DNA from: an uncultured Collinsella sp.
GTDB taxonomy: Bacteria > Actinomycetota > Coriobacteriia > Coriobacteriales > Coriobacteriaceae
Assembly: GCA_902496775.1 (NCBI GenBank)
Contig: CABVCF010000082.1
Coordinates: forward strand, 1-9,025
Reading direction: 5' to 3'
Length of the DNA: 9,025 bases
Position 1 is the first letter of the stretch. Each line of letters begins with the position of its first letter. Of the stretch, positions 1 through 5,700 are shown piece by piece. A model generated the notes under the pieces. It ran no database searches, was not told the DNA's origin, and saw nothing but the letters and a program-made list of their open reading frames with translations. Position numbers and translations under genes: made by a program.

Positions 1-26
1 CCGCCGCTGCAAAGGAGGCCAAGTAA
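1..26 (+). CDS. 3' end of upstream gene (partial), probably the NuoB-like hydrogenase small subunit
   Basis: Only the last seven codons and the TAA are present, reading AAAKEAK then stop at 24-26. The stop shares its last A with the ATG of the next gene (TAATG). In this frame the purine-rich codons for K-E also form the Shine-Dalgarno sequence of the next gene. In Ech operons the gene before echD is echC, the NuoB-like [4Fe-4S] small subunit, so that identity is inferred from gene order only; no diagnostic residue of the protein lies in the window. The Ala/Lys/Glu composition resembles the tail of the following protein. Confidence 0.55.
11..18 (+). promoter_or_regulatory. Ribosome binding site of the echD-like gene
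   Basis: AAAGGAGG lies 7 bases before the ATG at 26. It sits inside the end of the upstream frame, so translation of the two genes is probably coupled. It supports the chosen start. Confidence 0.85.
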
Positions 27-769
27 TGCAAAAGGCTATCTATACCACCGTCGGGATCGACGAGCTCCTGCCGCATGTTCAGGTGCTCAAGGGCGTCGGC
101 GCGCGCTTTGTGCAAATGCACGCCGAGCGCTGTGTGGACGACGGCTTGTATCGCCTGCTCTATACGTTTATCAACGTTCGTGCCGCTCAGGAGCATATTG
201 CACAGGACGGCAGCTATGCGATCGAGAACCTGGTGGTTGAGGGAATTGATCAGTACCAGGAGATTCCGTCCATCAGCTCGTACTATCCGGCGGTATTTCC
301 GTTTGAGAACGAGGCGCACGACCTGTTTGGGCTTGCCATCACCGACATGCAGATCGACTTTAAGGGCTTTTTCTACCAGGTCTCGACTGCCGAGCCCATG
401 AGCGTTATCACGCCCGAGGTGAAGGCCGCGCGCGAGAAGGCCATGAAGGTCCGTGCCGCCGCCGAAGCCAAGGCGCGCAAGGCCGCTGCCGAAAAGGCCG
501 CCGCTGCTGCGGCTGCTGCAGGGGAGGGCGCTGCGAGCGCCGGCGATGCTTCGGCTGCGGCGAGCGCCGGCGACGCCGCGGGCGTCGCTGCTCAGCCCGC
601 TGCGGCTGCCGGCTCCGATGCTCAGCACGATGAGGCTGCTGCGAAGGCCGCGCTCAAGGCCGCCGAGATGGAGGCAAAGCTCGCCGCCATGGATCCCGAG
701 AAAGCGGCCAAGGTCCGCGCGGCGCTTGCCGCCAAGGTCGCCCGCGACAAGCAGAAAAAGGAGGCGTAA
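26..769 (+). CDS. echD: NuoC-like (30 kDa) subunit of Ech-type hydrogenase with Ala-rich C-terminal extension
   Basis: This 247-residue protein is a hydrogenase subunit homologous to the 30-kDa/NuoC subunit of complex I, which sits on the cytoplasmic arm next to the large subunit. The NuoC-like core is about residues 1-130. The family signature is visible at 91-103 as FPFENEAHDLFGL, matching the complex I pattern of acidic residues followed by D-L-F-G. Residues 131 to the end form an Ala/Lys/Glu-rich low-complexity extension that looks partly helical or coiled. It contains an imperfect nine-residue duplication (ASAGDA at 170-175 and 179-184). The NuoC-like part stands as its own gene rather than being fused to the large subunit as in HycE/HyfG, which favours Ech or Mbh over formate hydrogenlyase. 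The start is set by AAAGGAGG 7 bases upstream and the TAATG overlap. The echD name rests on gene order C-D-E-F and is less certain than the family. Confidence 0.85.
   Translation: MQKAIYTTVGIDELLPHVQVLKGVGARFVQMHAERCVDDGLYRLLYTFINVRAAQEHIAQDGSYAIENLVVEGIDQYQEIPSISSYYPAVFPFENEAHDLFGLAITDMQIDFKGFFYQVSTAEPMSVITPEVKAAREKAMKVRAAAEAKARKAAAEKAAAAAAAAGEGAASAGDASAAASAGDAAGVAAQPAAAAGSDAQHDEAAAKAALKAAEMEAKLAAMDPEKAAKVRAALAAKVARDKQKKEA
533..586 (+). repeat. Imperfect 27-base tandem duplication in the EchD tail
   Basis: The 14-base string GCGAGCGCCGGCGA occurs at 533-546 and again at 560-573, an offset of exactly nine codons. Both copies encode ASAGD. This indicates in-frame expansion of the low-complexity tail. 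Confidence 0.7.
758..764 (+). promoter_or_regulatory. Ribosome binding site of the echE-like gene
   Basis: AAGGAGG lies 10 bases before the ATG at 775 and within the final codons (K-K-E-A) of the echD-like gene. This is the same arrangement as at the previous gene junction and implies translational coupling. Confidence 0.85.
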
Positions 770-774
770 GGTCC

Positions 775-1863
775 ATGGCACATCGCTCCGTTATTCCGTT
801 TGGCCCGCAGCACCCGGTGCTGCCCGAGCCGCTTCATCTGGACCTGGTGATCGAGGATGACCGCGTCATCGAGGCAATTCCTCAGATCGGCTTTGTGCAC
901 CGCGGGCTCGAGAAGCTCACCGAAAAGCGCGACATGCATCAGTTTGGCTACATCGCCGAGCGCATCTGCGGCATCTGCGCCGTGGGCCACAGCTGCGGCT
1001 ATGCCAGCGCCTGCGAGCGCATGCTCGGCATCGAGGTGCCTGGTCGCGTGCAGTATATCCGCACCATTCTGCACGAGCTTTCGCGCATTCACTCGCATCT
1101 GCTGTGGCTGGGCCTGCTCGCCGACGCCTTTGGCTTCGAGGCGCTGTTCTATCGGTCATGGACCCTGCGCGAGCAGATACTCAAGATTTTTGAGAGCACT
1201 TGCGGCGGGCGCGTGATTCTGTCGATTAACGAGATCGGCGGCCTTAAGCACGACATTGAGGACTCCGAGCTGGTGGGCATTGTCCAGACGCTCGATGCCA
1301 TGCGTCCTGACTACGAGGCCCTGGTGCATACGTTTTTGGACGACAATAGCTGCGGCGAGCGCCTGCATGGCGTGGGCGTGATCAGCAAGAAGGACGCGCT
1401 GGAGCTTTCGATGGTCGGCCCGTTCGGCCGCGCCTCGGGCGTGGATTACGACGTGCGCATGTTCGGCGACGGTGCCTATGCGGATCTGGCTGCGTTTGAG
1501 CCCATCGTTGCTATCGATGGCGATTGCTATGCCCGCTGCCAGGTGCGTTGTGCCGAGGTTACGCAGGCCATGGACATCATTAAGGAGCTTGTGGGCAAGA
1601 TCCCGCATGACGGTATCGGCGGGCGCACCAAGCTCACGCCGGCCGACGGCGCGCGCGGCGAGGTTGTGATTGAGCAACCGCGCGGCGAGGCGTATTACTA
1701 TGTGCGCGGCAACGGCACCAAAAATCTGGACCGTTTCCGCGTGCGCACGCCGACGTCGCAAAATCTGGCGGGTCTGACGCATGCGCTGCAGGGCGTGCTC
1801 ATTGCCAATGTGCCCATGATTATCCTGACCATCGACCCCTGCATTAGCTGCACGGAAAGGTAG
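775..1863 (+). CDS. echE: NiFe-hydrogenase large (catalytic) subunit, Ech-type, group 4
   Basis: This 362-residue NuoD-like protein carries the NiFe active site and reduces protons to H2 with electrons from ferredoxin. Both nickel-binding motifs are intact: RICGICAVGH at 63-72 (C65, C68) and DPCISC at 354-359 (C356, C359). Complex I NuoD lacks these cysteines, so this is a hydrogenase and not NADH dehydrogenase. The start IPFGPQHP at 7-14 is the usual NuoD/hydrogenase N-terminus, and INEIGG at 151-156 is also typical. The length is close to that recalled for archaeal EchE (about 360). The protein ends only three residues (TER) after the last cysteine, so there is no C-terminal peptide to be removed on maturation. 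It lies 5 bases after the echD-like gene and 7 before the ferredoxin gene. Assignment to group 4 is firm; the Ech subtype is inferred from separate C- and D-like genes and from the missing tail. Confidence 0.93.
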   Translation: MAHRSVIPFGPQHPVLPEPLHLDLVIEDDRVIEAIPQIGFVHRGLEKLTEKRDMHQFGYIAERICGICAVGHSCGYASACERMLGIEVPGRVQYIRTILHELSRIHSHLLWLGLLADAFGFEALFYRSWTLREQILKIFESTCGGRVILSINEIGGLKHDIEDSELVGIVQTLDAMRPDYEALVHTFLDDNSCGERLHGVGVISKKDALELSMVGPFGRASGVDYDVRMFGDGAYADLAAFEPIVAIDGDCYARCQVRCAEVTQAMDIIKELVGKIPHDGIGGRTKLTPADGARGEVVIEQPRGEAYYYVRGNGTKNLDRFRVRTPTSQNLAGLTHALQGVLIANVPMIILTIDPCISCTER

Positions 1864-1870
1864 GCGCGGC

Positions 1871-2212
1871 ATGAGTTTGCTGACATTTGCCAAGACGGCC
1901 TTGGGTTCTATGGTCAAGCGGCCAGTAACGGTGTGCTATCCGCAGGAGAAGCTCGCGGCGCCTGCGCGCCTGCGCGGACATGTCGTCAACGACATGGACG
2001 TGTGTATCTGCTGCGGCATGTGTGCGCGTCGCTGTCCGGCGGGCGCGCTCGCGGTCGATCGCAAGGGTGGAACGTGGTCGATCGACCCGTATGCCTGTGT
2101 GGTGTGCGGTGAGTGCATCGAGAGCTGCCCCAAGCACTGCCTGACTATGGACACCGCCCGCACCCCAGTCGCAGCGGACAAGACCCCCACGGTAGAAACC
2201 AAGCCGGAATAG
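1871..2212 (+). CDS. echF: Two [4Fe-4S] cluster ferredoxin-like subunit of Ech-type hydrogenase
   Basis: This 113-residue protein is homologous to NuoI/EchF and probably passes electrons from soluble ferredoxin toward the small subunit. Two classic CxxCxxCxxxCP motifs are visible: C45, C48, C51, C55-P56 and C76, C79, C82, C86-P87, each expected to hold a [4Fe-4S] cluster. Additional cysteines are C22, C47 and C90. The N-terminal RPVTVCYPQEK segment at 17-27 resembles the start of EchF proteins. The last 20 or so residues are a polar Thr/Lys/Pro tail with no motif. The start at 1871 follows the echE-like stop by 7 bases, with the modest AAAGG (1856-1860) 10 bases upstream as ribosome binding site. 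It is the last gene of the operon, since a strong hairpin starts 11 bases after its stop. Confidence 0.9.
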   Translation: MSLLTFAKTALGSMVKRPVTVCYPQEKLAAPARLRGHVVNDMDVCICCGMCARRCPAGALAVDRKGGTWSIDPYACVVCGECIESCPKHCLTMDTARTPVAADKTPTVETKPE

Positions 2213-2222
2213 AGCTGGAATA

Positions 2223-2254
2223 GGGCCGGTGGGGCAAAAATGCCCCACCGGCCC
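2223..2254 (+). terminator. Hairpin terminator of the hydrogenase operon
   Basis: There is a perfect 14-bp stem, GGGCCGGTGGGGCA (2223-2236) pairing with 2241-2254, closed by an AAAA loop. It begins 11 bases after the echF-like stop. No T-tract follows, so it is either a non-canonical intrinsic terminator or a 3'-end stabilising hairpin. A second short stem (CCGCGC 2254-2259 with GCGCGG 2266-2271) abuts it. Confidence 0.75.
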
Positions 2255-2286
2255 CGCGCTTAAACGCGCGGTGGAGCCGCCGCGAA

Positions 2287-2440
2287 CAAAACTATGCCGG
2301 TTTACTACGACAAATCGCCTACTCCTAACCACACCGCATGTGGCAAAACCAAAACCGCAGGTAGACGGCTTGCAGCTTTGCGAAAAAGCCACGCGTGGTC
2401 GGACGCCTTCTTTTTATCGTAGTAAACCGGCATAGTTTTG
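2287..2440. repeat. 154-base intergenic element bounded by perfect 24-bp inverted repeats (MITE-like or long-hairpin RNA)
   Basis: The left arm at 2287-2310 begins CAAAACTATG and ends TACTACGA. The right arm at 2417-2440 is its exact reverse complement over 24 of 24 bases, ending CATAGTTTTG. The 106 bases between hold smaller symmetric pieces: CCACA/TGTGG (2329-2333 and 2339-2343), the palindrome CCACGCGTGG (2389-2398) and GGCTT/AAGCC (2367-2371 and 2386-2390). No convincing target-site duplication is visible at the edges and no protein is credible inside. It may be a miniature inverted-repeat element, a dispersed palindromic repeat, or the template of a structured RNA. Confidence 0.7.
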
Positions 2441-2484
2441 AAATGGCATCATATCGGTAACAGCCATTGATCCCCCAAGGGCGG

Positions 2485-2535
2485 AGGAAAACGGATCATT
2501 TTTGCCTGATGGCTCCGAGTCGCACCCGTTTTCCT
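2485..2535. repeat. 10-bp inverted repeat AGGAAAACGG / CCGTTTTCCT upstream of the surface-protein gene
   Basis: AGGAAAACGG at 2485-2494 pairs perfectly with CCGTTTTCCT at 2526-2535 across 31 bases. The stem can extend past one mismatch by CG/CG (2482-2483 with 2537-2538). An alternative pairing, TGATCC (2468-2473) with GGATCA (2493-2498), overlaps the left arm and would compete with it. Its function is unknown. Confidence 0.5.
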
Positions 2536-2548
2536 GCGAAAACGCTCG

Positions 2549-2579
2549 TGTCTCAACTTTGGTGAGACATTTGTCTCAC
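2549..2579. promoter_or_regulatory. Operator-like palindrome with an extra half-site (TGTCTCA)
   Basis: GTGAGACATTTGTCTCAC at 2562-2579 is an 18-base perfect palindrome (8-bp arms, 2-base centre). A third copy of the half-site, TGTCTCA, lies at 2549-2555 with a 7-base spacer to the palindrome's left arm (2563-2569). The middle copy can therefore pair with either flanking copy. The site is about 100 bases before the start of the surface-protein gene. The shape fits a dimeric repressor or activator site, or an RNA switch with exclusive hairpins. No regulator is present in the window. I could not place a convincing -35/-10 pair in 2580-2665. Confidence 0.5.
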
Positions 2580-2668
2580 GCCCAAAACCGAATCTGGAAC
2601 ATGTGTCACCTGCCCTAATTGCGTCTTATTCCGTAACTTTAGGCTGATGCAAGGTCTGAGCCTGCGAG

Positions 2669-2675
2669 AAGGGAG
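2669..2675 (+). promoter_or_regulatory. Ribosome binding site of the surface-protein gene
   Basis: AAGGGAG is 5 bases before the ATG at 2681. It decides the start, which also gives a well-formed signal peptide. Confidence 0.8.
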
Positions 2676-2680
2676 ACGCG

Positions 2681-2776
2681 ATGAGTAAGTACACGAGGGG
2701 TCTCTTGGCGGTGATACTGGCCGTAGTGCTGGTGTTGCCGGCTGCAGCATTTGCCATGCTGCCCGAGGCCAACGCC
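2681..2776 (+). other. Signal peptide of the surface protein
   Basis: Basic start (MSKYTR), hydrophobic core at about residues 8-20, then possible signal-peptidase sites after A25 (AFA) or A32 (ANA). This indicates Sec export. Confidence 0.85.
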
Positions 2777-5700
2777 AGGTCCAGCACCGGAATGGACGGA
2801 CCGACAATGGCCGGAAAGGTTGTCGACCCCGATACCAGCGGTCGCTGGGAAATCTGGGCGGCAGGCCACGGTGGCAATAAGGTAACGACCCAAAACGTCG
2901 GCCGAATCTGGACCGACAAGACGGTCAAGGCAACCGAGGAAAACGAAGAGTCGGATTTTCTGACTACACTTTCGGCCATGTCCTCGACGTCTAATTCAAC
3001 CGTGACGGTTACCACGCCGCTCGACATCGTGATGGTGCTGGATGCTTCTGGCTCAATGGATCGCGCTATGGGCGATACCGACAACACTAAGCGCATTACA
3101 GCTCTGAAGAACGCTGCCTATAGCTTTATCGATACTATTGCCAAGCAAAACGAGGGTATCGAGGGCGTGGATAGGCAACATAAGGTTGCTATCGTTAAGT
3201 TTTCGGGAGATACGACCAAAAAGGTCGGTAATGATACCTATCGCGCTGACGGCTACACCTACAACTACTCGCAGGTGATGTCGGGCCTGACCGATTGCTC
3301 CGGCCCCGGCGTGACTGATCTTAAGAAAACAATTAAGGCTATTAAGCCTGCCGGCGCCACGCGTGCCGACTATGGTCTAGAACTGGCCGAGGGCATCACT
3401 TCTGGTCGCGCGGACGCCAAGAAGATTGTTGTGTTCTTTACCGACGGCACGCCAACGAAAGTTGACAAGTTTGACCCTGGCGTCGCCAACGATGCTGTGA
3501 CGGCTGCCAAGAATATGAAGGGCAGCAAGGCTGCCGTCTATACCATCGGCATCTTTGACGGTGCGAACCCCAGCGCCAGTATCCAAGATTCGAATACAAG
3601 CCAAGAAAACAAGTTCATGCAGGCCGTTTCGAGCAACTATCCCAATGCCACGGCATGGAACGCTCACGGCACGCGTGCGGAAAACTCCGACTACTATAAG
3701 TCGGCGACCAATGCCGAAGAGCTCAAGAAGGTCTTCGATGACATCTCTCAGGCCATCACATCGGAGCCGCCTTATCCGACCGAAATCCATAAGGGCTACG
3801 ACGAGACCAAGTCCGGCTACATCACGTTTACCGACGAGCTAGGCGACTTTATGCAGGTCGACGGATTTGCCGAAGTCGTCATCAACGGCACGCCGTTTAC
3901 CAAGGCGAGCAAGACGGTCAACAAAGAGACCAATACCGACACCTACGAGTTCGCCGGCAAGGCAAAAGACCTGCTCATTACCGTGCAGCGCGCCGGCGAT
4001 GACAATCCCCAGAAGGGCGATATCGTAACGGTCAATATTCCTGCGTCGTTGATTCCGCTGAGTCACTTTAAGACCGTAGACGGCAAGCTTTCGGTCGACA
4101 ACGTTAAGCCCATTCAGGTGAAGTATGCCTCGAGCGTGAAGAGCGCCGCACTTGACAACCTGTTTACGCCCGAGAAGGTAGCAGGGCTCAAGAACTACAT
4201 CGAGCATAATACGACTGTCGTTGACGGCACCAAGACCGTGAGCTTCTACGCGAACAAGTGGAGCGGTGGTGCGCTGGGTGATACGGTTGCGACCTTTGAG
4301 CCGGCCGACACCAACCGCTACTACTACTTCCAGAAACAGACCCCTATTTACACGGACAAGGACTGCACGCAGCCTGCAAAGAATTCGCTGGCAGATACCG
4401 GCACCTATTACTACAAGGATGAGTTTGAGGAGCGGGGCTCGAACGGCGAGGCCAAGCCCGCCACTGCTGTCATCGAGTTTGTCGGCGGCGACGCAGCGAA
4501 GTTTGACGGCGCTATTGTTGCTGACGAGGACGGCAACCTTTCGTTTAGCGTGGGAACCGCGCGCCTAGCCTTTATCGACGAGCTCCACACCACCAAGGAG
4601 AGTGTGGGAGGCAACAACACTGGTACCGCGACTGACGTTCTCAATCCCAAGTGGAACAACGTGTCCGCCAAGGCGACCGCGACGCATGTCAATTCCTACC
4701 TGGGCAACAACGGCAAGATTAGCTTTGCGTATGACATGACGCCGGCAATGGTGAACACCAAGGCCAGCTTTGGCCTGACCAAGGTGCTCAAGGGTCGCGA
4801 CTGGACGAATGCTGACGCGTTTGAGTTTGGCCTGACATCCGAGAGCGGCGCCCCGATGCCTGCGGCTAGGACTGCGACCGTGCGCAAGGCTGACCTGGAC
4901 CAGGGCAAGGCTGCCATCGACTTCGGCACGATCGAATACACCGAACCTGGCACGTACGTCTACAAGGTCAGTGAAAAGCATGCCGGGACCACGATTGACG
5001 GCATCGCCTACAGCAAGAACGTCGCGGAGATCACCGTGACGGTAACGCCCGACAAGAAGGGTGAGCTGAGCGCTGGCGTGAAGGTGACCTCGGGCGAGAC
5101 CGAGTTCAAGAACGTTTACGCCACGAATCCTGTTGAGTCCAGCGTCACCGACCAGATTACCGTGACCAAGTCTCTGACCGGGCGTGACCTTACGGCCGAC
5201 GAGTTCAGCTTTGAGCTGCTCGAAATCATTGACAAGGAAGTTAAGCCTGTCGAGACCGTTAAGAACGCCGCCGACGGCAAGGTGACGTTCAGTGCCATCA
5301 AGTACACCGAGATCGGCCAGCACACCTACAAGCTGCATGAGGTTAAGGGCAACGCCGGCGGTATTGACTACGATGACGCGGTCTACACCATCGTGACGAC
5401 CATCGCCGATAACGGCAAGGGCCAGCTGGTTGCCAGGCACGAGCTGAAGGACGCCAAGGACGTCAAGAGCATCGAGTTCAAGAACGCCTACACCACGAAT
5501 GCTACCGAGGCATCGCTTGCGGGCATCAAGAACCTGCAGGTCGCCGACGGCTTGACCCCGGCTGACATTGCCGGCAAGTTCACCTTTACCGTGACCGGTG
5601 AAGAGGGCGCACCCATGCCCGCGAATGCGAGCGTGACCAATGATGCCAAGGGCAAGGTCGACTTTGGCAAGATTACCTTTACGCTCGACGACCTTAACAA

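Noticed and set aside
26..1863. Interpretation as formate hydrogenlyase (Hyc/Hyf)
   Set aside because: There the NuoC-like and NuoD-like parts are fused in one subunit and the large subunit has a cleavable tail. Here they are separate genes and no tail is present.
26..2212. Interpretation as complex I (nuoC, nuoD, nuoI)
   Set aside because: The NuoD-like protein has both CxxC nickel-binding pairs, which complex I lacks, so the set is a group 4 NiFe hydrogenase.
1844..2392. 182-codon minus-strand open frame overlapping the echF-like gene
   Set aside because: It is opposite the cysteine motifs of a well-supported ferredoxin gene and has no recognisable domain.
2229..2435. 68-codon plus-strand open frame in the intergenic region
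   Set aside because: It starts inside the terminator hairpin and runs through the inverted-repeat element. There is no ribosome binding site and the composition is typical of non-coding DNA.
2580..2665. Possible promoter -35/-10 boxes (for example TTGCGT, CTTATT, TAACTT)
   Set aside because: No pair with reasonable match and 16-18-base spacing was found, so no promoter is called.
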